Positions 18,322-27,063 are shown, counted from the stretch's first letter. The stretch: DNA of 64,000 nucleotides from Sva-07 sp963774765 (GCA_963774765.1 CAVZGP010000009.1:1-64000); one strand, 5' to 3'. A program made the numbers and translations. The notes: generated by a model not told the origin, from the letters alone.

Positions 18322-19073
18322 CTCCTGACCGGATCGATGAACTGATTGCGTTGGCGACGCTCGGTGAGCTGACCGAGGCCGACGAGCGCGAGTTGGACGA
18401 TGCTGCGGCGCACGATCCCGTGCTTGCGGCTGAACTCGCCGAGGCTCTCGCGATGGCTGCTGCGGTGCAGCGTGGGAGCGCCGAGGAGCCGCCGCCGGGC
18501 CTCAGGGCGTCCGTGCTCTCGGCGATCGCTCAGACCCCGCAGGACCGTGCCGACGTGCCGGGCGGAGCTGGGCTCGAGCGACCGCCGGAGCCCGAACTCC
18601 CGCCACCGGTGTCACTCGATGCCGAACGGCAACGCCGTCGCCGGTGGGGTCCACTGGTCGCCGCCGCAGCTGCGGTCGTCGTGTTCGTCGCGGGCGCCGC
18701 AGTGCTCGTCTCGAACGACGATGCCTCTGCCCCAGACCAGTACGCAGCGGTACTGGACGCGCCCGATGCAGAAACGCATGATCTCGCGGGCGACCTGTCG
18801 GGTTCGCTCACCGTGACCTACTCGAGCGAACAGGATGCGATGGTCGTGACCGGCAGCGGGTTGCCGGTGCTGTCCACCGACGAGACCTATCAACTCTGGT
18901 TCGACATCGACGGTCACATGACTCCGGCCGGTCTGTTCCGCCCCGACGCCGACGGAAACGTCGAGGAACGAATCGATGGTGTGGAGACCACGGGCGAGAG
19001 CATCAACCTCACCGAAGAGCCCGCCGGTGGAAGCGAGTCGCCGACGCTCCCGGTCCTCGCGTCGTCGGCTTGA
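18318..19073 (+). CDS. Anti-sigma-K factor, RskA type
   Basis: The 251-residue product has a short cytoplasmic sigma-binding domain (ELIALATLGELTEADERELDDAAAHDP), a long linker, and one membrane helix near residues 113-135 (WGPLVAAAAAVVVFVAGAAVLV). The extracytoplasmic C-terminal domain has TVTYSSEQDAMVVTGSGLPVL and YQLWFDIDGHMTPAGLF, the hallmark of the RskA family. It should hold the sigma factor inactive at the membrane until released by proteolysis. It overlaps the sigma gene by four bases. Confidence 0.88.
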   Translation: MTPDRIDELIALATLGELTEADERELDDAAAHDPVLAAELAEALAMAAAVQRGSAEEPPPGLRASVLSAIAQTPQDRADVPGGAGLERPPEPELPPPVSLDAERQRRRRWGPLVAAAAAVVVFVAGAAVLVSNDDASAPDQYAAVLDAPDAETHDLAGDLSGSLTVTYSSEQDAMVVTGSGLPVLSTDETYQLWFDIDGHMTPAGLFRPDADGNVEERIDGVETTGESINLTEEPAGGSESPTLPVLASSA

Positions 19074-19355
19074 ACATCGTTTCCCGGCAACTCTGCGATA
19101 CCGATTCGTCATGATCGACCGATGGGTTGCGCAGGGAAGCTCGTCGAGCGAGAGCGGGCGCGGGACTGGCGTGGTGACGCGAGGAGTTCGGTGTGGATGA
19201 GTCTCGTTTGCGGGTGCGGTTGTGCCTACACGATCGCAGGTCAGTCTCGTCGCCGCTCCAAGCATCGCTGTGGCTGCCGTGGTCGTCTCTTCATGCGTGT
19301 CCACCCATCGACGTGTGATGGCCCGGGTGGCGGCGATAGCCTGTCGATTCGACCT

Positions 19356-19428
19356 TCCGGGATAGCTCAGCTGGCAGAGCAATTGACTGTTAATCAATGG
19401 GTCGCAGGTTCGAGCCCTGCTCCCGGAG
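19356..19428 (+). tRNA. tRNA-Asn (GTT)
   Basis: The 73-nt cloverleaf has acceptor arms TCCGGGA and TCCCGGA, D-arm GCTC/GAGC, anticodon stem ATTGA/TCAAT around CTGTTAA (anticodon GTT), and T-arm GCAGG TTCGAGC CCTGC. Discriminator is G. CCA is not encoded. Confidence 0.96.
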
Positions 19429-19433
19429 CACGC

Positions 19434-19475
19434 GAGACGGACCTTCGAGTGATTCGAGGGTCCGTTTCTCGTTTT
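19434..19475 (+). terminator. Terminator hairpin after tRNA-Asn
   Basis: ACGGACC (19437-19443) pairs with GGTCCGT (19459-19465), and inner TCGA boxes extend the stem. The stem is followed by TTCTCGTTTT, giving a modest T-run. It ends the tRNA transcript. Confidence 0.65.
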
Positions 19476-19562
19476 CGGGGCGGAATGACCTTGGCCCGTG
19501 GACGAATCGTTCGGTGTCTGGGAGTGTGGATGCTGGGAAACGCCAGCGAGGAGGACCAGACC

Positions 19563-20312
19563 ATGTCGATGTCACTGGACGGAGCTGTTGCGATCGTGAC
19601 GGGTGCAGCTCGCGGAATGGGTACCCAACACGTGAGAGGTCTCGTGGGTGCGGGCGCCAAGGTGGTGGCCACCGATGTGCTCGACGACGAGGGCCGGACA
19701 CTCGCCGACGAGTTCGGCGATTCTGTGATGTACCGACACCTCGATGTCGCCGACGCCGATGGTTGGGAGACGATCGTCGCGCAGGCCGAGGAGGCGTGGG
19801 GGCCGGTGAAGGTGCTCGTCAACAACGCCGGCATCGTCACGTTCGGTCCGATCGATGTGCTGTCACCGAGCGATTGGCAGCGCACCATCGACATCAACCT
19901 CACCGGTGTGTTCCTCGGCATGCACGCCGTCGTGCCGTCGATGAAGCGGGCGAACGGCGGAGCGATCGTCAACATCTCCTCGACCGCCGGCCTGCAGGGC
20001 TACGCGAATCTCGGGGCCTATGTGGCCAGCAAGTGGGGAGTGCGCGGGCTCACCAAGACCGCGGCCATCGAGCTGGGGCCGTTCGGCATTCGCGTGAACT
20101 CGATCCACCCCGGTCCGATCCGCACGCCGATGACCGATGGTCTCGATCTGGCGATGGTCTCCACGCAGCCGATCGCGCGGATCGGCGAGCCGGAAGAGGT
20201 CACGGCGATGCTGCTGTTCATCCTGCAGGAGGCGACCTACTCGACAGGCCACGAGTTCGTCGTCGACGGCGGAACCATCGTCGGCCAAACCGTCCAGATA
20301 CCCGACGAGTAG
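19563..20312 (+). CDS. Short-chain dehydrogenase/reductase
   Basis: The 249-residue SDR has the Rossmann cofactor motif TGAARGMG near residue 13, NNAGIV near 88, catalytic Ser in NISSTAGLQG, and YVASKWG with the catalytic Tyr and Lys. GPIRTPM is the usual post-catalytic loop. The Asp after the second strand (VVATDVLDDEG) suggests NAD(H) preference. It resembles 3-oxoacyl-ACP reductase/3-alpha-hydroxysteroid dehydrogenase types, but the substrate is open. The RBS GAGGAGG at 19548-19554 supports ATG 19563. Confidence 0.92.
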   Translation: MSMSLDGAVAIVTGAARGMGTQHVRGLVGAGAKVVATDVLDDEGRTLADEFGDSVMYRHLDVADADGWETIVAQAEEAWGPVKVLVNNAGIVTFGPIDVLSPSDWQRTIDINLTGVFLGMHAVVPSMKRANGGAIVNISSTAGLQGYANLGAYVASKWGVRGLTKTAAIELGPFGIRVNSIHPGPIRTPMTDGLDLAMVSTQPIARIGEPEEVTAMLLFILQEATYSTGHEFVVDGGTIVGQTVQIPDE

Positions 20313-20354
20313 CCGTCGCCTTCGAGCCCGTCGGTGCGTGTGCCACACTGCCGC

Positions 20355-20825
20355 ATGGCAACCAATCCCCAACCGCTCACCGGGTCGACGTCGATCACGA
20401 TCGATCGACCAGTGGCCGAAGTGTTCGCCGCGGTCTCCGACATCACCCGGATGGGGGAGTGGAGCCCTGAGTGCGTCGCGTGCCGATGGGTTGACGGCGT
20501 CGAGAGTCCTGGCGTCGGTTCGAAGTTCAGTGGCGACAACCTTGCGAAGGCAGGCCCGATCACGCTCAAGAAGTGGACGACGACGTCCGAGATCACCGCA
20601 TGCGAACCAAACGCCGTGTTCGAGTTCGTTGCCGAGGGCTACTCCACGTGGCGGTACGAGTTCGATGATCGTGACGGTTCGACCGTCGTCACCGAGTCGT
20701 TCTCGTTCCCGCCACCCGAAGGTGTGCAGAAGTTCCTGTACGAGACGGTGATGCGCCGATCCAAGAGCATGGTCAAGGGGATGGATGCCACGTTGGGACG
20801 CCTCAAGGTGGCGCTGGAATCCTGA
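20355..20825 (+). CDS. SRPBCC (polyketide cyclase-like) ligand-binding protein
   Basis: The 156-residue product has the START/SRPBCC helix-grip pattern: STSITIDRPVAEVFAAVSDITRMGEWSPE at the N-terminus, a strand-rich centre with WRYEFDDRDGSTVVTESF, and a long C-terminal helix. Members bind lipids or small hydrophobic molecules. No catalytic residues can be assigned. It follows the SDR in the same direction with 42 bp between, so they may be co-transcribed. Confidence 0.82.
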   Translation: MATNPQPLTGSTSITIDRPVAEVFAAVSDITRMGEWSPECVACRWVDGVESPGVGSKFSGDNLAKAGPITLKKWTTTSEITACEPNAVFEFVAEGYSTWRYEFDDRDGSTVVTESFSFPPPEGVQKFLYETVMRRSKSMVKGMDATLGRLKVALES

Positions 20826-20899
20826 GGGTTCGGTGTTGATGGCGTCGTAGCGAGCGCCGCGCTGTTGGCGATCGGTAGCTTGGACCGTCACCCGTGTTC

Positions 20900-20973
20900 G
20901 GGGCGGTAGCTCAGTCGGTTAGAGCAGCGGACTCATAATCCGTGGGTCGTGGGTTCGAGCCCCACCCGCCCCA
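20900..20973 (+). tRNA. tRNA with CAT anticodon (probably elongator Met), island attachment gene
   Basis: The 74-nt cloverleaf has acceptor arms GGGGCGG/CCGCCCC, D-arm GCTC/GAGC, anticodon arm GCGGA-CTCATAA-TCCGT, and T-arm GTGGG TTCGAGC CCCAC. The CCA end is encoded (20974-20976), unlike the other two tRNA genes here. The sequence of the anticodon arm resembles actinobacterial elongator tRNA-Met; tRNA-Ile2 with a modified CAT anticodon cannot be excluded. Bases 20931-20973 are repeated exactly at 41334-41376. Confidence 0.93.
20931..20973 (+). repeat. attL core (43-bp direct repeat)
   Basis: This segment runs from the anticodon loop to the discriminator base of the tRNA. It matches 41334-41376 without mismatch. 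Beyond it the match continues imperfectly for about 30 bp (ACCATCTAGC in both), so the exchange site lies in or near the T-arm region. Confidence 0.9.
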
Positions 20974-20991
20974 CCACCATCTAGCTGGGAT

Positions 20992-21028
20992 GATGCGGAT
21001 TCTCGGGATGCTTCCGAGGGTCCGCATC
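20992..21028. terminator. Hairpin after tRNA(CAT)
   Basis: GATGCGGA (20992-20999) pairs with TCCGCATC (21021-21028), and CTCGG pairs with CCGAG inside. It may end the tRNA transcript or take part in the attachment site. Its right arm overlaps the first ATCCAAGA box. Confidence 0.5.
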
Positions 21029-21053
21029 CAAGAAATCCAAGACAAATCCAAGA
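21026..21053. promoter_or_regulatory. Three ATCCAAGA direct repeats, probable integrase arm sites (left)
   Basis: ATCCAAGA occurs at 21026-21033, 21035-21042 and 21046-21053, between the attL core and the integrase start. The same octamer occurs twice directly and once inverted just inside attR (41209-41250). Clusters of short repeats flanking the core are the known arm-type binding sites of tyrosine integrases. Confidence 0.65.
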
Positions 21054-21074
21054 AATCGGCGTACGTTTGTCCAC

Positions 21075-22274
21075 GTGGCGAACCTGCGAACGGCGCCTGG
21101 GATGCGCGAACGAACACCTGATGTCTGGGAGATCGTGGTCCAGGCCGGGCGTGATCCGATCACCGGCAAACACCGACAGATCAGTCGCACGTTCCGTGGT
21201 TCGCTGCGCGAGGCGAAGAAGGCGCGCGCCGAGCTGATCGTCGAGGTGGGCAAGGGCCGTCACACCGGTTCACGGGCGACGCTCGACGATCTGTTCGCCG
21301 AGTGGATCATCGAGCTGCGCCGCAAGGGCCGGTCGCCGAACACGATCGACGGCTACGAGCAGGTCTACCGACGCAACATCCAGCCGACCCTCGGCGGCAA
21401 GCAGGTGACGAAGCTCACGGTCAAGATGCTCACGGACCTCTACGGCGCCCATCAGGATCGAGGGCTCGCGCCGCGCACCGTGTACCAGATCCACGCCTGC
21501 CTCTCGTCGATGTTGACCCAGGCGTGTCGGTGGGGCTGGCGCGAGTCGAACCCGGCGCAGTGGGCCGAGCCGCCGTCGATCCCGAACAAGGAACCGACCG
21601 TGCCGACGCCGGAGGAGGTGCGGGCGCTGATCGCCGAAGCCGAGCGGGGCAAGCGCCCGGAGATGGCGAGGGCGATTCTCGTCGCTGCGACCACCGGTGT
21701 CCGGCGCGCCGAGTTGTGCGGTCTGCGATGGGACCGTGATGTCGATCTCGAGCAGCGGGTGATGAGGGTGTCGGCGTCGGTCACCAAGCTGCGCGGTCGA
21801 CCGATCGAGGAGATCCCGACGAAGAACCGGCGCGAGCGCACGCTCGCCATCGACGACTTCACTGCGGCGATCCTGCGGGCACAGATCGAGGAGGTCGAGC
21901 GACGCGCGGAGTTCGCCCAGGTCGAGCTCGTCGAGAACCCCTACGTGTTCACCGATGCGGCCGACGGGTCGGTGCCGTGGAAGCCCGACGCCGTGTCGCA
22001 GTACTTCGGCAGGCTGCGCGCTCGGATCGGACTCGACCATCTCGACTTCCACGACCTGCGCAAGTTCATGGCGACGTACGGCCAGGAGATGGGCTACAGC
22101 GTCACCCAGGTCGCCATGCGGGCCGGCCACGACCCCAGCATCGCCGCCAAGCACTACAGCGGTCGCGTGACCGAGACCGATCGTGCCTTGGCGGCCGCGG
22201 TCGCCTCGCTCATCGTGCCGGTGGAAATCAGCGCAACCGAACGGGGGCCCAAGCGGGCCGACGGCGAGAAGTAG
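21075..22274 (+). CDS. int: Tyrosine-type site-specific integrase of the island
   Basis: The 399-residue product has an N-terminal arm-binding domain (HRQISRTFRGSLREAKKARAE), a SAM-like core-binding domain with SPNTIDGYEQVYRRNIQPTLG, and a catalytic domain. Catalytic residues are visible: Arg in TGVRRAELCGLRW near 205, His-x-x-Arg in FHDLRKF near 325, His in AGHDP near 351 and Tyr in KHYSG near 360. It should integrate and excise the island at the tRNA. The GTG start at 21075 fits, though an internal ATG nine codons on is possible. Confidence 0.93.
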   Translation: MANLRTAPGMRERTPDVWEIVVQAGRDPITGKHRQISRTFRGSLREAKKARAELIVEVGKGRHTGSRATLDDLFAEWIIELRRKGRSPNTIDGYEQVYRRNIQPTLGGKQVTKLTVKMLTDLYGAHQDRGLAPRTVYQIHACLSSMLTQACRWGWRESNPAQWAEPPSIPNKEPTVPTPEEVRALIAEAERGKRPEMARAILVAATTGVRRAELCGLRWDRDVDLEQRVMRVSASVTKLRGRPIEEIPTKNRRERTLAIDDFTAAILRAQIEEVERRAEFAQVELVENPYVFTDAADGSVPWKPDAVSQYFGRLRARIGLDHLDFHDLRKFMATYGQEMGYSVTQVAMRAGHDPSIAAKHYSGRVTETDRALAAAVASLIVPVEISATERGPKRADGEK

Positions 22275-22284
22275 CGTCTCGTCG

Positions 22285-23208
22285 ATGAGGCGATCGGTTG
22301 CCGGCATCGATCAGGTCCTCGCCCTCGCTCAGCACGCGCTTCGTTCCGATGGACTGTCGGCGGAGCACCATCCGATGGGCTTCGGCAACGAGAACTGGAG
22401 ACTGTGCGACACCGACGGGTCGTGCTTCGTCCTGAAGATCGGCGACAGCGGCAACGCTGCCAAGTGGAGTTCCTCGCACGTGGCCCTCGAGCTCGCGCAA
22501 GCAGCCGGGCTTCACGTGCCCCGGCTCGTCCACCTCGGCGAGCTGGACGGCCACTTGGTGCGGATCTTCACCTGGATCGACGGCGAGACGGCGACCGGCA
22601 TCCAGCCCGGGACGGACAAGAGCGAGCGGCTACTCCGAACGACCGGCGCCGCCGTTCGCGCACTGCACACCGTCGCACGAGATTCGTTCAGCTCTCGGCT
22701 CGACGGATCCGCACCGACGTTCCCCACCTGGCGGGCATACATCGATCTTCGTCTCACCCAGATCAGATCCCGCTGCGAGGAAACCGGAGCAGTCGCACCC
22801 GCGTTGCTCGACCGGGCTTGCGGTCTCGCTACTGCTCTCGCAGCTGATGTCGACGGCAGCGCTGAGGCGGTCCTCTGCCACCGAGATCTCCACCCCGACA
22901 ACCTCATCGTGGACTCCGAAGGCGCGCTGGTCGGCATCATTGACTGGGACGCTGCCGAAGCGTGGGACCGCGCCGGCGACTGGTTCAAGCTCGAGTTCGA
23001 CCTTCTCGCCGCTCACCCCGACGGTTCAGAGATCCTGCGCGACGCCTACTTCGGCGCAGATCCTCTTCCCGACAAGTGGGCCGAGCGGCGACGGCTCGTC
23101 CATCTCGTCGAGTCGCTGAACATCCTTCCCAACGCGATCACTCAGGATTGGACCGATGAGTTTTCCAGCCGAGCAAGGGCTCACTTGCTCGCCACTCTGG
23201 ACCAGTAG
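22285..23208 (+). CDS. Aminoglycoside-phosphotransferase-fold kinase
   Basis: The 307-residue product has the APH/choline kinase fold. The catalytic loop is LCHRDLHPDNLIVD near residue 198 and the metal-binding motif is GIIDWDAAE near 218. The N-terminal lobe has GFGNENWRL and FVLKIG with the ATP-binding Lys. Family members phosphorylate aminoglycosides, homoserine, methylthioribose or other small alcohols; the substrate cannot be told, so it should not be called a resistance gene. It starts 10 bp after the integrase stop, so it may be expressed with it. Confidence 0.85.
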   Translation: MRRSVAGIDQVLALAQHALRSDGLSAEHHPMGFGNENWRLCDTDGSCFVLKIGDSGNAAKWSSSHVALELAQAAGLHVPRLVHLGELDGHLVRIFTWIDGETATGIQPGTDKSERLLRTTGAAVRALHTVARDSFSSRLDGSAPTFPTWRAYIDLRLTQIRSRCEETGAVAPALLDRACGLATALAADVDGSAEAVLCHRDLHPDNLIVDSEGALVGIIDWDAAEAWDRAGDWFKLEFDLLAAHPDGSEILRDAYFGADPLPDKWAERRRLVHLVESLNILPNAITQDWTDEFSSRARAHLLATLDQ

Positions 23209-23361
23209 GGCGACGACTTGGCCAGATCCCATGGGTCTCGTCCGGCCGCAGCCACGGCGACGTGATTATCGGGCGCGGGACTTGGGTAGATATGTCGGTG
23301 ATCCACCCGCCCGTTCTGACTGTCGGTGACGATGGTGCAGCGGGCGCGATCGGAGGATCAC

Positions 23362-24405
23362 ATGAAGCCCATCACGTTCCCGAAGCTGATGCTTCCTGAC
23401 CCCGGTTCGCGCGTCGCTTCGACGCTCGGCCATCCACTCATCGACGACTATTTGGAGTCGGTTCATGCGCGGCTGCGACCGAACTCGACGCTGGCGGTCG
23501 TTTACGACTTGAAGGTGTTCTTCAGCGTCATCGACGTCGACCCGCTCGATGTCCGGAGACGTCATGTGCTCGAGTTCATCCGCGTGCAGCGGACCGGCTC
23601 GACCGATGCGACGGTGGTCCCGATCGACTCCTCGGAGGGGTTGGCGTTGTCGACGATCCGTCGTCGGTTGTCGTCGTTGGCGGGGTTCTATTCGCACCTC
23701 GTCGCGGTCGGTGAACTCGACCACAATCCGGTGCAGCGCGGCATGCCGGTGCGATCACCGGTGACGCGTGATCGGCGGGTGATCCCACTGGTCCGTCCGG
23801 TGCGGCATCTGCCGCGGATCCTCGATCACGACGACGTCATCAAGCTCGTGGCGGCGCTCCGGAAGGATCGGGATCGGGCGATGATCGACGCGATGCTGCT
23901 CGCCGGTCTGCGGCGTTGCGAGGTGCTCGGGCTGCGACTGTCGGACATCCGTTGGGGCGAACGCCGACTGTTCATCGCCGATGGAAAGGGCGGTCATCAA
24001 CGCATCGTGCCGATCTCGGCACGCTTCTTCGACACGCTGCGCCGCTACCTCGATCTCGAGCGACCCGCCGACGCGGAGACACCGTTCGTGTTCGTCGTGT
24101 TGAAAGGACCCAACCGCGGACGACCACTCACCGCGAAGGGCCTCGACGAGATCATGCTCGGCGCCCGCAGGCGCGCGGGGCTCGAACATGCGACGTGTCA
24201 CGAGCTGCGCCACACCTGTTTCACCCGGCTCCGCGAGGCCGGCATGGCACTCGAAGCACTCCAAGCTCAAGCCGGTCACCGCTCGATCTCATCGACGCAG
24301 ATCTACCTGCATCTCGCGAATGATTGGCTCGCTGGCGAGTACATACGTGCAGCTCAAGCCATAGATGCCCAAGCCGCACTCGGCCGAAAGGTCGTGGCGT
24401 CATGA
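23362..24405 (+). CDS. Tyrosine recombinase, first of a tandem pair
   Basis: The 347-residue product has a SAM-like N-terminal domain (LIDDYLESVHARLRPNSTLAVVYDLKVFF) and a catalytic domain. Catalytic residues are Arg in AGLRRCEVLGLRLSD near 181, CHELRHTCFTRLREAG near 279, AGHRSISSTQIYLHL near 305 with the Tyr. ATG 23362 has a GGAGGA RBS. Its stop overlaps the ATG of the second recombinase (24402-24405). Paired overlapping recombinases recall Tn554 TnpA/TnpB, but no TnpC is seen. Confidence 0.88.
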   Translation: MKPITFPKLMLPDPGSRVASTLGHPLIDDYLESVHARLRPNSTLAVVYDLKVFFSVIDVDPLDVRRRHVLEFIRVQRTGSTDATVVPIDSSEGLALSTIRRRLSSLAGFYSHLVAVGELDHNPVQRGMPVRSPVTRDRRVIPLVRPVRHLPRILDHDDVIKLVAALRKDRDRAMIDAMLLAGLRRCEVLGLRLSDIRWGERRLFIADGKGGHQRIVPISARFFDTLRRYLDLERPADAETPFVFVVLKGPNRGRPLTAKGLDEIMLGARRRAGLEHATCHELRHTCFTRLREAGMALEALQAQAGHRSISSTQIYLHLANDWLAGEYIRAAQAIDAQAALGRKVVAS

Positions 24406-25524
24406 CCATGCTCGCCATCGAACACGAACCCGTCGACGAGCGCTGGGCGCGCATCGCCGACCATGCCCCGATCCTCGCAGCGACCGCCCGGGGCTACATC
24501 GATCAGATCTCCGTGACCGCTCGACCCGGCACGATCACCTCGGCCGATGTCGCCTTGCGATTGTTCGCCAGCTGGATCATCGACCACGACCCCACCGTCG
24601 TCTCGCTGCGCCAGGTCAACCGTCGACACATCGAGCACTACAAGCTCTGGCTCGCCACCCGCGAGAACCAGCACGGTCAACCACTCAAGAAGTCGACGAT
24701 CAATCTTCGGTTGTCGACGCTGCGCGTCATCCTCGAACGGCTCATCGAATGGGACCACCCCGACACCCCGACACGCAACCCGATCATGTGGACCGACCTA
24801 CCCAAGATGGACGAACCGTTGCCGAAGTTCCTCGACGACGACCAAGCCGCCAGGTTCATGGCTGCCGCCGTCCGACTCGACCCGCAACGGCGACTCATCA
24901 TTGAGCTACTCGCCCGAACCGGGCTGCGCGTCACCGAGTTCTGTGAGCTCACCGACGACGCCATCGTCACCATGAACGAGACGAACTGGCTGCGTGTCCC
25001 GGTCGGCAAACTCCACACCGACCGCTACGTCCCGTTGCTCCCATACCTCGTCGAACTGCACCGCGACTGGCTCGAGCTGGAACGGCCCGAACACCACCGG
25101 CCGGCTCATCTCCAACAAGGGTCGGCCACTCAACCGATTCAGCGTCAGCCGCACCGTCGCCGCCTGTGCGCGGATCGCCGGCATCGGCCACGTCCACCCC
25201 CACCAACTACGTCACACGCTCGCGACGCAGTCGATCAACAACGGCATGAGCCTCGAAGCCATCGCCCAAATGTTGGGCCACCGATCGATGCGCATGACCC
25301 TCGTCTACGCCCGCATCGCCGACCGCACCGTCGCCGACGAATACTTCGCCGCCGCCGACAAAGTCGACCAGCTCTACAGCCCGATCTGTTGTGCTGGGTT
25401 GATCGCAGAGACGGTGATTCTGCGTGGCGAAATGTGCGACGTATCGCAACACACCGGTTGTCCGGCCAGCCCGGTCGAGGCTGTGGAGAAGTCCGCGTCG
25501 GTACCCACTCCCGCACTTGCGTAA
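24402..25524 (+). CDS. Tyrosine recombinase, second of a tandem pair, one frameshift
   Basis: The ~373-residue product starts MTMLAIEHEPVDERW. It has a core-binding domain (SADVALRLFASWIIDHDPTVVSLRQV), catalytic Arg in ARTGLRVTEFCELTD near 172, HPHQLRHTLATQSINNG and LGHRSMRMTLVYARIADRT with the Tyr. A +1 shift near 25095 falls between WLELERPEHH and GRLISNKGRPLN; length is 3n+1. The C-terminal tail carries Cys residues (PICCAGL, GEMCDV) not usual in phage integrases. Overlap with the previous gene implies joint action. Confidence 0.83.
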
Positions 25525-25693
25525 GAGCAAGCGCAGGCTGATGGATTCTGATCCGCTGTCGTCTGATGACGTCACGCGATCCCGGCCTGGGTTACTCGGC
25601 TCGAAGTTCTCGTGAGTAGGTGGTGCTGGCACCCCGGACCGACCGTTCGTCCTCCTGGTCCACTCCGTGGCGCCGAGATCGTGAAGTGTGGTG

Positions 25694-26191
25694 TCAGGTC
25701 AGAGTCCTGATGAACAGGTCGCGGGCCGCGTCGTCGAATCGTGGATGGGTCGGTTCGACCACGATCGTAGAAGTCGAAGGATGAAAGCTGCAGGTGACCC
25801 AGTAGTTGTAGTTGGCCCGGGCTCGATAGGCGACTGCGCCGATGACGACCACCACTCCGAACACGGCGAGTGCGACGGCACCGGTCGCGGCGCCGATGAC
25901 AACGAACGTGACTCCCGCTGCCAGCGTCGACGCCGACGCCACGTTGCGCAAGCGCCACATCTTCCACACCCGAACACTGGCCGGCAACGCAACTGGGCAA
26001 CGACCATGACCGGGCAAACAATCCACGAGCGGCGCGAAACCTGGCACACCCAGGAGCCATCGAGGGCCACCGAACTGTGTCGCGGTCAACCGAACCGCCC
26101 GCTCGGTGTCGACCCCGGACAACACGCAACGATCCGGGAAGACCCCGGCGACCTGATCAGCGAGCCGCAGAACCGACCGTGCCACGCTCAC
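25694..26191 (-). CDS. Two-helix membrane protein, unknown function
   Basis: The 165-residue product, GTG start, has two adjacent membrane helices near residues 85-125 (STLAAGVTFVVIGAATGAVA, FGVVVVIGAVAYRARAN). The soluble N-terminal part holds DRCVLSGVDTERAVRLTATQFGGPRWLLGVPG, so a Cys lies in a conserved-looking CVLSGV segment. A C-terminal globular tail reads TSTIVVEPTHPRFDDAARDLF. I do not know the family. It is the last of a leftward group that includes the SnoaL protein and ferredoxin. Confidence 0.6.
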   Translation of the reverse strand: MSVARSVLRLADQVAGVFPDRCVLSGVDTERAVRLTATQFGGPRWLLGVPGFAPLVDCLPGHGRCPVALPASVRVWKMWRLRNVASASTLAAGVTFVVIGAATGAVALAVFGVVVVIGAVAYRARANYNYWVTCSFHPSTSTIVVEPTHPRFDDAARDLFIRTLT

Positions 26192-26218
26192 CCCAGGTTC
26201 CGGCCGCCCTCACTTCGA

Positions 26219-26656
26219 TCACGAGCCTTCCGACGGAGTCGGCATGACCCCAACCTGTCGGAGGCCGGCGAGGTTGTCGACGATGCCCCGCTGATGAACC
26301 ACCTGGCCCGAGGCGTTGAACGTGAGCAACAACATCTCGTCGAACTCGAGTCGTTTACCGGTCGGCGGGATCGGACCCCAATGGCCGAGTTGCGTGCCGG
26401 TGATGCGAAGGTGCACTGCAACAAGATCACCTTCGGCCACCATGGCGATGAGTTCCTCGTGGTAGTCCGGCGTCGTCGTCCACGCCCGCTCGACCATCTC
26501 ACGTACCGCGTCTCGACCAACCCGAAGTGGCGCATACGGGCGATAGTCGGCGACATAGTCAACGGCGTACAGCTCGTCGATCACGTCGAAGCGGCGTCCG
26601 TTCCACACCTCGTCGAACAGACGCTCTACGACGGCCTTGTTCTCTTCGATACCCAT
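26219..26656 (-). CDS. SnoaL-like ester cyclase-fold protein
   Basis: The 145-residue product has the SnoaL/NTF2-like pattern: ENKAVVERLFDEVWNGRRFDVIDELYA at the N-terminus, VREMVERAWTTTPDYHEELIAMVAEGDLVAVH in the middle, and GKRLEFDEMLLLTFNASGQVVHQRGIVDNLAGLRQVG at the end. Relatives are aldol cyclases or small hydrolases, and many are uncharacterised. Start is MGIEENK. It reads left with the ferredoxin about 115 bp upstream. Confidence 0.8.
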   Translation of the reverse strand: MGIEENKAVVERLFDEVWNGRRFDVIDELYAVDYVADYRPYAPLRVGRDAVREMVERAWTTTPDYHEELIAMVAEGDLVAVHLRITGTQLGHWGPIPPTGKRLEFDEMLLLTFNASGQVVHQRGIVDNLAGLRQVGVMPTPSEGS

Positions 26657-26772
26657 CCGACCTCCGATCACGAGCCAGCCTCCTCCCATCCGGCGTCGAT
26701 GGCAAGCACGACCTCCCTCGCCTCGCGGGCCCGCTGGTTCGTCGAGCAGATGGCGCTGGACGGGCCGGCGCC

Positions 26773-27063
26773 TCAGGTGGGATCGACCACGATCTCGGCG
26801 TCGTGGATGTCGGCGTCGTCCGGCGACGACCTCGGCGGGTCGGCTTCGAGGTAGATGCACTCGCCGGGGCAGTGCTCGGCTGCGTCGAGCGCTGCATCCT
26901 CGTGGCGGGCCGGCACCGGCCGCGCACGGCCTGGCTCGCTGAACACGCCACCATCGTCGTAGACGTAGCCGAGACCGTCTTCGAGCACGACGAAGAGATC
27001 CGGGCAGCGGTCGACGCACAACCCGGCCCCCGTACAACAGTCCTGATCGATCCACACCTGCAT
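26773..27063 (-). CDS. Ferredoxin, single-cluster actinobacterial type
   Basis: The 96-residue product has MQVWIDQDCCTGAGLCVDRCPDLF and, near residue 63, AAEHCPGECIYLE. The Cys spacing (CTGAGLCVDRCP and a lone CPGEC) fits a [3Fe-4S] or [4Fe-4S] ferredoxin of the kind that feeds P450s. No P450 is next to it. A 40-residue insert between the cluster halves and a Pro/Asp-rich tail are unusual. Its ATG overlaps a preceding stop as TGATG, so an upstream small ORF may be translationally coupled. Confidence 0.82.
   Translation of the reverse strand: MQVWIDQDCCTGAGLCVDRCPDLFVVLEDGLGYVYDDGGVFSEPGRARPVPARHEDAALDAAEHCPGECIYLEADPPRSSPDDADIHDAEIVVDPT

Noticed and set aside
22285..23208. Aminoglycoside resistance gene on the island
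   Set aside because: The fold is right, but substrate-specific residues for known resistance enzymes are not evident, so only a kinase call is justified.
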